A stretch of 64,000 nt of DNA, taken from contig CANMXP010000003.1 in NCBI GenBank assembly GCA_947501845.1, positions 186,001-250,000 on the forward strand, written 5' to 3'. The position numbers and the translations under genes were made by a program. How positions within the stretch are numbered: the stretch's first letter is position 1; every line of letters starts with the position of its first letter. Positions 55,824 to 63,878 of this stretch are shown piece by piece. This DNA comes from an uncultured Flavobacteriaceae bacterium (GTDB lineage Bacteria; Bacteroidota; Bacteroidia; Flavobacteriales; Flavobacteriaceae). A model generated the notes under the pieces. The model was not told where the DNA came from. It did no database searches and worked only from the letters and a program-made list of their open reading frames with translations.

Positions 55824-55846
55824 ACCAATAACTTTTAGAAAAGTAA

Positions 55847-56470
55847 ATGCCGCTCTATAAAACCATAAGCCCAAATTCGCAAACTACTGTTAAAATTTGG
55901 AAGATTGATGAGTCTTATGATGATTTGATACAATCTGTACACTTAAAACCCGAAAGTTTAGAGCGTGTTTTGGATATGAAAAGTGTTATGCACCAATGCG
56001 GTTTTTTAAGCGTTCGCTGCTTGTTAGCCGAATTTGGGTATCAAGACTCCGATTTGTTTTATGATGAACACGGGAAACCACATTTAAAAGATGGAAAGCA
56101 GATTTCCATAACACATTCATTTCATTTTTCGGCAGTCATTATTAGTGATTTCATTGTTGGAATAGATGTTGAAAAGCAGCGTGATAAAATTACGATTATA
56201 GCTCATAAATTTATTGGTTATGAAAAAGAGTATTTAAATGAAGATGACGGCTATATAGAGAAGCTAACTGCTATTTGGTGTGTAAAAGAATCATTATATA
56301 AATTATTTGCAACTCCTGGCTTAAGTTTTAAAAAGCATTGTTTGGTGATTCCATTTTCTAACAATGATAATGAAACGGTTGCTTGGATTGATTATAAAAC
56401 AAAAAAGCTTCGATACAATATTCATTTTTTAACATTTGAAGGGTTTACCTGTGCTTACGCCATTTCTTAA
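55847..56470 (+). CDS. 4'-phosphopantetheinyl transferase (Sfp type)
   Basis: A 207-residue enzyme with ISDFIVGIDVEKQRDKI (Mg-binding Asp-Val-Glu) and TAIWCVKESLYKLFATPG (WxxKEAxxK motif). It transfers phosphopantetheine from CoA to acyl or peptidyl carrier proteins. The gene abuts the next one (stop and ATG contiguous), so they are co-translated. Confidence 0.92.
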   Translation: MPLYKTISPNSQTTVKIWKIDESYDDLIQSVHLKPESLERVLDMKSVMHQCGFLSVRCLLAEFGYQDSDLFYDEHGKPHLKDGKQISITHSFHFSAVIISDFIVGIDVEKQRDKITIIAHKFIGYEKEYLNEDDGYIEKLTAIWCVKESLYKLFATPGLSFKKHCLVIPFSNNDNETVAWIDYKTKKLRYNIHFLTFEGFTCAYAIS

Positions 56471-57235
56471 ATGAATCATATTTATAAGGACATATTAGCA
56501 TACATATCTCAAGGAAAAAAACTACTTGTAGTTTTAATAGATCCAGATAAAATGACGTTTGATAAAGTATCGAGTTTTATTGAAAAAGTCAATGAATCTA
56601 TAGCAACTCATATTTTTGTTGGAGGGAGTACCGTTGATGAATATATGACAAGTACATTAGTTGAAGAGATAAAGAGGCACACAAAAATACCTGTTGTTTT
56701 ATTTCCTGGAGATGTTACCCAGATTACTGGTAAGGCAGATGCTATTTTATTCCTTTCTTTAATTTCGGGTAGAAATCCAGAATATTTAATTGGGAAGCAT
56801 ATAACATCTATTTCTAAATTAAAGGAAACGAATCTTGACATTATTTCAACAGGCTATATTTTAATTGAGAGTGGAACAGAAACAGCAGTTGAAAGAGTAA
56901 CAGACACAGAACCATTATCAAGAACTAATATTCAGTATATTGTCGATACAGCCAAGGCTGGAGAATTACTGGGAATGAAATTAATCTATCTTGAGGCAGG
57001 AAGTGGCGCAAAGCTTCCAGTTTCAAAAGAAATTATATCTAAAGTAAATAAAGTATTAAATATTCCGTTAATTGTTGGAGGGGGAATAAAAACCAAAGAA
57101 CAATTAGAAAAGGCATACAATTCTGGAGCCGATTTAGTAGTAATTGGTACGGCTTTTGAAGAAGATGAATCTTTTTTTGACGAGCTAAAAAAGAATAACG
57201 AACAAAGAAAAACAGATGTAATAGATAAGAGTTGA
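56471..57235 (+). CDS. pcrB: Geranylgeranylglyceryl/heptaprenylglyceryl phosphate synthase family
   Basis: A 254-residue TIM-barrel prenyltransferase: VVLIDPDKMTF, FVGGSTVDEYM, LFPGDVTQITGKADAILFLS, YLEAGSGAKLPV and LIVGGGIKTKEQLE match the PcrB/GGGPS family. The family joins a polyprenyl chain to glycerol-1-phosphate. Bacteroidota members are widespread; their lipid product was not deduced here. Contiguous with the phosphopantetheinyl transferase gene. Confidence 0.92.
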   Translation: MNHIYKDILAYISQGKKLLVVLIDPDKMTFDKVSSFIEKVNESIATHIFVGGSTVDEYMTSTLVEEIKRHTKIPVVLFPGDVTQITGKADAILFLSLISGRNPEYLIGKHITSISKLKETNLDIISTGYILIESGTETAVERVTDTEPLSRTNIQYIVDTAKAGELLGMKLIYLEAGSGAKLPVSKEIISKVNKVLNIPLIVGGGIKTKEQLEKAYNSGADLVVIGTAFEEDESFFDELKKNNEQRKTDVIDKS

Positions 57236-57282
57236 AAAATCATCTATAACTCTTTTTTCTATATGCCATTATCCAAAAGAAT

Positions 57283-57543
57283 ATGAAAATATCAGTAGAA
57301 CTAACCATGACCCCTTTGCAGAACGATTTCGAACCTGCAATTATTCATTTTATAAAGAAATTAAGAGCTTCAAACCTTAAGGTAATGGAAAACCCTTTGA
57401 GTACACAGGTTTATGGTGACTATGATGAGGTCATGAAACTCCTTTCCACTGAAATTAAAGAAGTTTTCGAACTTATGGAAAATGGCTTATTATACATGAA
57501 GATTGTAAAATCGGATAGACACGGTTATGAGCCCCATTTTTGA
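57283..57543 (+). CDS. Thiamine-binding protein (MTH1187/YkoF-like)
   Basis: An 86-residue protein with the MTH1187/YkoF small thiamine-binding fold: ISVELTMTPLQNDFEPAIIH, KVMENPLSTQVYGDYDEVM and YMKIVKSDRHG. It could bind thiamine or related pyrimidine-thiazole compounds. It overlaps the next gene by 17 bp, which is the probable thiamine/NMN transporter, and thus makes a thiamine role plausible. Confidence 0.82.
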   Translation: MKISVELTMTPLQNDFEPAIIHFIKKLRASNLKVMENPLSTQVYGDYDEVMKLLSTEIKEVFELMENGLLYMKIVKSDRHGYEPHF

Positions 57544-58159
57544 TTTTTTTTTCGAACAGTATTCAGGGTACGAAACGAGTGATATAGCATTAGAAATAAT
57601 AGCTGTTATTTTTGGGTTTCTCTCTGTTTGGTATTCTAAACAAAATAAGATTTTTGTTTTTCCAACAGGAATGATAAGTACCATAATATTCGTGTATTTA
57701 TTATACAAATGGGAGCTTTTAGGGGATATGATGATAAACGCATATTATTTTATAATGAGCGTTTATGGTTGGTATATTTGGACAAGAAAAATAGATGAAA
57801 CCCACGTAACACCGATTTCAGTGACAACTATTAAAGAGAAAGTGATTAGTATATTTATATTTCTAGGTACGTTACTATTTGTGTTTTTAGTTTACAAAAC
57901 ATTTGACAAATGGACAAGTTGGGTTGCCTATATAGATACACTTACAACAGCTATATTTTTTGTTGGTATGTGGTTAATGGCAAGAAGAAAATTAGAAAAT
58001 TGGATTTTTTGGATTGTAGGTGATTTAATATCTGTGCCGTTATATTTTTATAAAGGATTCACATTTACAAGTTTTCAATATTTGGGGTTTACAGTTATAG
58101 CAATATTTGGTTATTTATCATGGAAGAAAAATATAAACAAGAACCTGCAACCTGTATAA
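57527..58159 (+). CDS. PnuC-family transporter (probable thiamine, PnuT-like)
   Basis: A 210-residue membrane protein with about seven hydrophobic segments and PnuC hallmarks: VWYSKQNKIFVFPTGMISTI, YFIMSVYGWYIWTR and FWIVGDLISVPLYFYKG. PnuC imports nicotinamide riboside; Bacteroidota PnuT relatives carry thiamine. The thiamine-binding gene upstream and the NadR-like kinase downstream fit either; the nearby TPP riboswitch favours thiamine. It overlaps both neighbours (17 and 40 bp). Confidence 0.88.
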   Translation: MSPIFDFFFEQYSGYETSDIALEIIAVIFGFLSVWYSKQNKIFVFPTGMISTIIFVYLLYKWELLGDMMINAYYFIMSVYGWYIWTRKIDETHVTPISVTTIKEKVISIFIFLGTLLFVFLVYKTFDKWTSWVAYIDTLTTAIFFVGMWLMARRKLENWIFWIVGDLISVPLYFYKGFTFTSFQYLGFTVIAIFGYLSWKKNINKNLQPV

Positions 58160-58683
58160 AAGTTGTGCTGTTTGGTCCAGAATCTACGGGTAAAACAACA
58201 CTGTCAAGACAATTGGCAAGACATTATAATTCTGTTTGGGTACCAGAATATGCACGAGAATATCTTCAAAATAAATGGAACAATGAGCGTAGAACTTGTG
58301 AGCCAGAAGATTTATTGCCCATAGCAGAAGGACAAATGAAACTTGAAAATAAATTGGCAAAAAAGACAAATTCTATTTTAATTTGTGATACCGATTTGTT
58401 AGAAACAAAGGTGTATTCTGAAGCTTACTATTCAGGAAGTTGTGACCCTTTACTTAAAAAATATGCATTGCAAAACACTTACGATCTTTATTTTTTAACT
58501 TATATTGACACGCCATGGGAGGCAGATGATTTGCGCGATAAACCAGAGCATAGAGAGCAAATGTTTGAAGCTTTTCAAAATGAATTAATAAAGAGCAAAA
58601 AACCGTACGTGCTATTGAAAGGAGATAAAAAACAACGTTTGGAAACAGCAGTTAAATACATTGACGAGTTATTAAAAAAATAA
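58120..58683 (+). CDS. NadR/AAA-type nucleotide-dependent kinase
   Basis: A 187-residue P-loop protein. Walker A is LFGPESTGKTTLSRQLA; WVPEYAREYL and LICDTDLLETKVYSEAYY match the ribosylnicotinamide-kinase domain of NadR. The N-terminal NMN-adenylyltransferase domain of NadR is absent. It probably phosphorylates the substrate carried in by the overlapping PnuC-family gene, trapping it (nicotinamide riboside or thiamine). Confidence 0.85.
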   Translation: MEEKYKQEPATCIKVVLFGPESTGKTTLSRQLARHYNSVWVPEYAREYLQNKWNNERRTCEPEDLLPIAEGQMKLENKLAKKTNSILICDTDLLETKVYSEAYYSGSCDPLLKKYALQNTYDLYFLTYIDTPWEADDLRDKPEHREQMFEAFQNELIKSKKPYVLLKGDKKQRLETAVKYIDELLKK

Positions 58684-58686
58684 TTA

Positions 58687-60240
58687 ATGTTTACTGAAAA
58701 AGATATTGAAAATATACAAAGAAAGGGTATTACTATAGATGAAGTCAATGCTCAGGTGGCACGTATAAAAAATGGTATGTCCCATTCTAATTTAATCGCA
58801 ACCGCAACAATAGGTAAAGGTATTGAGAGTTATAGCGCTAATGAAGTAAAAGATTTTATTGGACTGTATGAATCAAGACAAAATCACTTATCTACTTTAA
58901 AATTTGTACCTGCTTCTGGTGCAGCTACTAGAATGTTTAAGTTTTTATTTCAGTTTTTGAAAATTTTTGACCCTTCTAAAGAAAGTATTGAAGATTATGC
59001 TGAAAAAAATAACGATGCGTTAATTAAAAAGTTTATTTCTAATTTAGAAAAGTTTCCGTTTTATAATCAGGTTTTATCAAAGGCTAAAAAGATAAATTCA
59101 AGTTTTGATAATCTTTGTGAAGGAGAAAAATACCTGCAATTTGTAAAAACGATGTTGGATGATAACGGTCTTCATTATAGTTTTTCACCTAAAGGGCTAC
59201 TTCCTTTTCATAAATATGGCGATGACGTAATAACAGCTTTTCAAGAACATTTATTTGAATCAACATTATACGCATCATCAAATAACAAAGCTAACCTTCA
59301 TTTTACAGTTTCAGAGAAGCACCACCCTTATTTTATAGAAGAATTAAATCGTATAAAACAAGGTTTAGAACAAAAAACGAATACGACTTTTAATGTGTCA
59401 TTTTCATGTCAAAAAGAAGCTACAGAAACCATTGCATTAACAGAAGAAGGCTCAGTTTTTAGAAAAGAAGATGGTTCTGTTTTATTTAGACCAGCTGGGC
59501 ATGGAGCATTATTAGAAAATTTAAATGATTTGAATAATGATCTTATTTTTATTAAAAATGTAGACAACATTGTTGTTGCTAATAAAAATATTGAGGTTTC
59601 AGAGTATAAAAAACTACTTGCAGGTATTCTTATAAAAGTTCAGGAACAGGTTTTTACATTTTTGAATCGACTTGATGAAGATCTTGTTTTGGAAAAAGAA
59701 CTTCTTGAAATGGCTATGTTTTTATCTAATAAAATGTATGTACCTATTGAGGAAGATTTTGAGGATTTTACTTTAGAAGAGAAAAGGATATATATTAAGG
59801 AAAAACTAAACCGCCCAATTCGTGTATGCGGTATGGTTAAAAATGAAGGTGAACCAGGTGGCGGACCATTTTTGGTAAAAGATAAAAATGGAGCAGTATC
59901 ATTGCAAATAGTAGAGTTTGCCCAAATTAATATTAAAGATAAAGGACAGCAGGAAATTGTAAAAAACGCTACCCATTTTAATCCGACAGATTTAGTTTGT
60001 GGTGTTAAAAACTACAAAGGGGAAAAGTTTAATCTTAAAGAATTTGTAGACCCCGAAGCTGCTTTTATAACGATGAAGACCCAAAACGGTACCGATATAA
60101 AAGCATTAGAGCTTCCTGGGTTATGGAATGGTAGTATGGCATATTGGAATTCTATTTTTGTTGAGGTTCCTTTAAACACTTTCAATCCTGTAAAAACGGT
60201 TAATGATTTGCTTAAATCCGCACATCAGGTAATGTCATGA
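58687..60240 (+). CDS. DUF4301 family protein
   Basis: A 517-residue cytoplasmic protein matching DUF4301: FVPASGAATRMFKFLFQFLK near residue 75, FSPKGLLPFHKYG, SVLFRPAGHGALLENLNDL and RVCGMVKNEGEPGGGPFLVK. The GAATRMFK and GHGALLENL motifs recall nucleotidyl/sugar-phosphate transferases, but the reaction is unknown. It starts 3 bp after the kinase gene and overlaps arfB by 4 bp. Confidence 0.85.
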   Translation: MFTEKDIENIQRKGITIDEVNAQVARIKNGMSHSNLIATATIGKGIESYSANEVKDFIGLYESRQNHLSTLKFVPASGAATRMFKFLFQFLKIFDPSKESIEDYAEKNNDALIKKFISNLEKFPFYNQVLSKAKKINSSFDNLCEGEKYLQFVKTMLDDNGLHYSFSPKGLLPFHKYGDDVITAFQEHLFESTLYASSNNKANLHFTVSEKHHPYFIEELNRIKQGLEQKTNTTFNVSFSCQKEATETIALTEEGSVFRKEDGSVLFRPAGHGALLENLNDLNNDLIFIKNVDNIVVANKNIEVSEYKKLLAGILIKVQEQVFTFLNRLDEDLVLEKELLEMAMFLSNKMYVPIEEDFEDFTLEEKRIYIKEKLNRPIRVCGMVKNEGEPGGGPFLVKDKNGAVSLQIVEFAQINIKDKGQQEIVKNATHFNPTDLVCGVKNYKGEKFNLKEFVDPEAAFITMKTQNGTDIKALELPGLWNGSMAYWNSIFVEVPLNTFNPVKTVNDLLKSAHQVMS

Positions 60241-60644
60241 TTAGTGAAGAAGCCTTATTGCAAGAGTTAAGCTTTAAAGCTGTTAGAAGCTCTGGCAGTG
60301 GCGGACAACACGTAAATAAGGTGTCTTCAAAAGTAGAGTTAACTTTTAACCTAAATGAATCACTTGTATTTAGTGAAGAAGAAAAAAAGCGCCTTCAAAA
60401 TAAACTAAAGCATAGGTTAACTAAAGACGGTTTTTTGATTTTACAGTGTGATGAAAGCCGAAGCCAACATAAAAACAAAGAACTTGTTGTAAAACGTTTC
60501 CTAGAATTAGTCCGTTTAGGGCTGGTGGTTCCTAAAAAGCGTATCCCAACGAAGATTCCAAAAGCGGTTATAAAAAAACGATTAAAGAACAAGCGTAATC
60601 TTTCTGATAAAAAAGCGAATAGAAAAAAGCCCGATATAGACTAA
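60237..60644 (+). CDS. arfB: Peptidyl-tRNA hydrolase ArfB (ribosome rescue)
   Basis: A 135-residue release-factor-like protein. GGQ at 22-24 within SSGSGGQHVNKVSSKVELTF catalyses hydrolysis of the peptidyl-tRNA; the basic C-terminal tail (KRLKNKRNLSDKKANRKK) enters the empty mRNA channel of stalled ribosomes. Standard length. Overlaps DUF4301 by 4 bp (ATGA) and closes the run begun at 57283. Confidence 0.92.
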   Translation: MISEEALLQELSFKAVRSSGSGGQHVNKVSSKVELTFNLNESLVFSEEEKKRLQNKLKHRLTKDGFLILQCDESRSQHKNKELVVKRFLELVRLGLVVPKKRIPTKIPKAVIKKRLKNKRNLSDKKANRKKPDID

Positions 60645-60684
60645 AAAAGATTAATTAACTAAATAACAATTGTTAAATTGTTTT

Positions 60685-60692
60685 TATCTTTG
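60685..60692 (+). promoter_or_regulatory. -7 box TATCTTTG ahead of TPP riboswitch
   Basis: TATCTTTG, 16 nt before the GGGGTGC of the riboswitch, so transcription would start just before it. Confidence 0.6.
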
Positions 60693-60704
60693 CGGCGTTC
60701 TCAA

Positions 60705-60860
60705 AAAAGGGGTGCTTTTCCAGTTAATAATCACCAGTTTTTAGTTAGCTGTCTAAATTTATAGACTTTTTAGCTCTCAACTTTTAATTTTTAACTTCCA
60801 AAGGGCTGAGATCATACCCAATGAACCTGGAACAGGTAATGCTGTTTAGGGATTACGAAC
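60705..60860 (+). promoter_or_regulatory. TPP riboswitch (THI element)
   Basis: The conserved THI-element pieces are present in order: GGGGTGC at 60709-60715; GGGCTGAGAT at 60803; ATACCC followed by GAACCTG; and CAGGTAATGCTGTTTAGGGA at the 3' end. The segment between the first and second is long, as expected for a variable P3 extension. It would sense thiamine pyrophosphate and shut down the receptor gene that follows. A short hairpin lies just downstream. Confidence 0.93.
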
Positions 60861-60862
60861 GT

Positions 60863-60887
60863 TAAAAATGTCTAATGAACATTTTTA
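60863..60887 (+). other. Hairpin between riboswitch and TBDR, possible expression platform
   Basis: 9-bp stem TAAAAATGT / ACATTTTTA with a 7-nt loop, about 3 nt after the riboswitch. No strong T-run, so any role in switching is a guess. Confidence 0.4.
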
Positions 60888-60994
60888 GAGCGTACACAAA
60901 ACACACAAGTATTTTGTATACAAACGTTCAAAAAAAAACTATTAACAATAAAGAATAATGACCTCTTTTTATTCGATTATAAAACATAATCGTA

Positions 60995-63262
60995 ATGAAA
61001 TCAATTATAAAACACCTAGTTCTTTTTTTAACACTGTTTGTGTTATCAGTCAATGCCAATGCACAAGAGAATAAAAAACAACAAGACTCTACTAAAACGG
61101 AAAAGCTAGAAGAGATCCTTCTTTCTGCAACCAGGGCCAAAGACAAAACACCTGTTGCTTTTACAAACATTAAAAAAGAACAATTAGAATCTATAAATTT
61201 GGGTCAGGATTTACCTATTTTATTAGATCAGCTACCATCTGTGGTTACTACTAGTGATGCAGGTGCGGGAGTAGGATATACAGGAATTCGTGTACGAGGT
61301 AGCGATGCCACTAGAGTAAATGTAACTATTAATGGCATTCCATACAATGACGCTGAGAGTCAGGGAACATTTTGGGTAAATATGCCTGATTTTGTTTCTT
61401 CTGTAGAGGATATACAATTACAGCGAGGTGTAGGGACATCAACAAATGGCTCTGGGGCTTTTGGAGCTAGCTTGAATATAAAAACCTTAAGGCCTTCAGC
61501 TCAAGGTTATGCAACAACTACAAATGCGGTTGGAAGTTTTGGGACCAGAAAACATAACATTAATATTGGCTCAGGTTTAAAAAACAACTTTTATGCAGAG
61601 GGAAGATTATCTAATATCCAAAGTGATGGTTATATAGATAGGGCAAGAGCAGATTTAAATTCTTATTATTTAGAAACAGGCTTTTTAAATGAAGAAACGG
61701 CGATTAAAGCTATTGTTTTTGGAGGGAAAGAAGTAACTTATCAATCTTGGTATGGTACGCCAGAAGCTGTTGTAAATAATGACAGAGATGGCATACAGGC
61801 ATTTATTGATAGAAATTTTCCTTCCGATGAAGAAGCACAAAATCTGTTGAATTCTGGAAGAACGTATAATTTTTATACGTACGATAATGAGGTGGATAAT
61901 TATCAGCAAACACATTATCAGTTACATATCTCTCATCAATTTAACACTCATTTTTCTGCAAATGTTTCAGGAAACTTCACTAGAGGAAAAGGGTATTTTG
62001 AGCAGTATAAAAATGACGAAGCGTTAGGAGATTATTTCCCTAATAATACCAATGCATCAGATGAAGGAGACGTTATTAGAAGACGTTGGTTGGATAATGA
62101 TTTTTATGCGCTTGTATATTCTCTTAATTATACAAAAAATAATTTGAATTTATATTTAGGCGGTGGTTACAATACTTACAGGGGTGATCATTTTGGTGAG
62201 GTTATTTGGGATTCATTCCCTTCTTCGATACCCATTAGAAGCAACTACTATTTTAGCTATGGTGATAAGGAAGATTTTAATACTTATGTAAAAGCAGAAT
62301 ATAGTATTAATAGTAATTTGTTTGCCTTGTTAGATTTGCAATATAGAAGCGTAAATTATGAATCTGTTGGAACAAGTTCAGACCTATTAGATATTAATGT
62401 AAAGGAATCGTATAATTTTTTCAATCCTAAATTTGGATTAACGTATACCATAGATAATTATAATAGTGTTTATGGTTCTTATGCCATTGCAAATAGAGAG
62501 CCTAATAGGGATGATTTGACCAAAAACCCCGTACGTCCTAAATCGGAACAATTACATGATTTTGAGTTGGGTTATAAATTGAGGAAAGCGAACTATTACG
62601 TGACAACCAATCTATATTATATGAATTATAAAGATCAGTTGATTTTAACAGGAGATTTAGATGATGTAGGCGGTCCTATTAGACAAAATGTAGCAAAGAG
62701 CTATAGAGCAGGAATAGAATTGCAAGCAGGTTACAAAGTGTCTGATCAGTTTAGAGTGGATGCGAATGCGACGTTTAGTCAGAATAAAATAAAAGCGTTT
62801 GATTATATCATTTATGATACGCAATACGACCCAAATACATTTGATAGTGTTTCTTACACTCCTGTAGTCACACAATTTGAAGACACAGATATTTCCTTTT
62901 CACCTAATATTATTTTTGGAAGTACTTTAACCTATTCTCCAATAAAAAATGGAAGTATTGCATTATTGTCTAAATATGTTGGTAAGCAATATTTAGATAA
63001 TACCTCTAGTAATACTAAAAGCATTGATGCTTATTTTGTGAATAATTTGAATGTATCTTACAAAATTAAGCCAAAATGGATTAAAGAGATAGGACTTAAT
63101 TTATTGGTGAATAACTTATTTAATTCGGAGTATGTTTCTAATGGTTATACCTATAGCTACTTTTATAGACCCGTAGGTTCGTCTGATGCGCCAATAACCG
63201 AGAATTTTTATTACCCACAAGCAACGACTAACTTTTTGTTAGGAGCGACATTAAAATTCTAA
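60995..63262 (+). CDS. TonB-dependent receptor under TPP riboswitch (probable thiamine uptake)
   Basis: A 755-residue receptor: signal peptide (LFLTLFVLSVNANAQ), TonB box region, plug with LPILLDQLPSVVTTSDAGAG and GIRVRGSDATRVNVTINGIP, and a barrel ending ATTNFLLGATLKF. It lacks a CarboxypepD_reg domain. Riboswitch control and the PnuT-like gene 3 kb upstream suggest import of thiamine or TPP across the outer membrane. The regulated-transporter link is known for Bacteroidota; the ligand here is inferred. Confidence 0.9.
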   Translation: MKSIIKHLVLFLTLFVLSVNANAQENKKQQDSTKTEKLEEILLSATRAKDKTPVAFTNIKKEQLESINLGQDLPILLDQLPSVVTTSDAGAGVGYTGIRVRGSDATRVNVTINGIPYNDAESQGTFWVNMPDFVSSVEDIQLQRGVGTSTNGSGAFGASLNIKTLRPSAQGYATTTNAVGSFGTRKHNINIGSGLKNNFYAEGRLSNIQSDGYIDRARADLNSYYLETGFLNEETAIKAIVFGGKEVTYQSWYGTPEAVVNNDRDGIQAFIDRNFPSDEEAQNLLNSGRTYNFYTYDNEVDNYQQTHYQLHISHQFNTHFSANVSGNFTRGKGYFEQYKNDEALGDYFPNNTNASDEGDVIRRRWLDNDFYALVYSLNYTKNNLNLYLGGGYNTYRGDHFGEVIWDSFPSSIPIRSNYYFSYGDKEDFNTYVKAEYSINSNLFALLDLQYRSVNYESVGTSSDLLDINVKESYNFFNPKFGLTYTIDNYNSVYGSYAIANREPNRDDLTKNPVRPKSEQLHDFELGYKLRKANYYVTTNLYYMNYKDQLILTGDLDDVGGPIRQNVAKSYRAGIELQAGYKVSDQFRVDANATFSQNKIKAFDYIIYDTQYDPNTFDSVSYTPVVTQFEDTDISFSPNIIFGSTLTYSPIKNGSIALLSKYVGKQYLDNTSSNTKSIDAYFVNNLNVSYKIKPKWIKEIGLNLLVNNLFNSEYVSNGYTYSYFYRPVGSSDAPITENFYYPQATTNFLLGATLKF

Positions 63263-63301
63263 TAAAGGAAACCCTTTACAATTCCCTCTCCTTTGGAGGA
63301 G

Positions 63302-63730
63302 TTAATTAAATATTAAGAGGTTGTTTCCGTTTTTTTCCACTCTGTAATTTTTCAAACCACAGGGTAAGCTATTACTCCCTAATGGTTGCCCTGTAATTAA
63401 ACTATATTTGTTTTTATCTTCACAACCACAAGTGCCTTCTAGACCAGTAGGCGTAAGTGCAGAACAAGCACTAGGTACATGGTTTGGATCACTGGCATCC
63501 CATGCAAAAAAATCGGCACCTGTACTAGCAACAATAATGCCTGCATTTCCTGCATTTGGAATATATACAGAGTTTCCTGCAAAAGGTAATTGACTATATT
63601 GAGGCAGACTAAGATTTATATTTACGTTTACCCCTAAGTCTAATAAAAATCGACAATTTTCATTGTCTGCAGAATTTTTACTGCAAGACAATAAAGTAAT
63701 AAAAGCGATGTAGCAAAAAATAGATTTCAT
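63302..63730 (-). CDS. Rieske-like-fold lipoprotein with degenerate cluster site
   Basis: I use ATG 63730 (142 residues) as start: MKSIFCYIAFITLLSC is a lipoprotein signal (C16). The C-terminal half (FFAWDASDPNHVP ... TCGCEDKNKYSLITGQPL ... LKNYRVEKNG) follows the layout of flavobacterial Rieske-fold proteins. However, where a Rieske site has C-x-x-H, this has C101-G-C-E104, so a normal [2Fe-2S] cluster is unlikely. Convergent with the TBDR gene. Function unknown. Confidence 0.7.
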   Translation of the reverse strand: MKSIFCYIAFITLLSCSKNSADNENCRFLLDLGVNVNINLSLPQYSQLPFAGNSVYIPNAGNAGIIVASTGADFFAWDASDPNHVPSACSALTPTGLEGTCGCEDKNKYSLITGQPLGSNSLPCGLKNYRVEKNGNNLLIFN

Positions 63731-63790
63731 AGTAATTTTAAAATTAAAAATGCAATTTACAACAAAAAGCAAATTGAGTTAAATATTTTG

Positions 63791-63798
63791 TATATTTG
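63791..63798 (+). promoter_or_regulatory. -7 box TATATTTG ahead of greA
   Basis: TATATTTG, 80 nt before the greA ATG; a clear -33 element at the normal distance is lacking. Confidence 0.55.
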
Positions 63799-63829
63799 TT
63801 ATACAATCTCGTGTTAGCGGGATTTTTTT

Positions 63830-63852
63830 ATGCTGGACCCCGTGTTCAGCAT
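63830..63852 (+). terminator. Terminator-like hairpin in greA leader
   Basis: 9-bp stem (ATGCTGGAC / GTTCAGCAT, one G-T pair) with a 5-nt loop, followed by CTTTTATT. It lies between the -7 box and the greA ATG and may attenuate greA. Confidence 0.6.
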
Positions 63853-63878
63853 CTTTTATTAAATAAAACGATGAAGTT

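Noticed and set aside
55719-55846. SAM or SAH riboswitch ahead of ahcY
   Set aside because: The leader is A+T-rich and shows none of the conserved helices or motifs I would expect; only a -7 box is seen.
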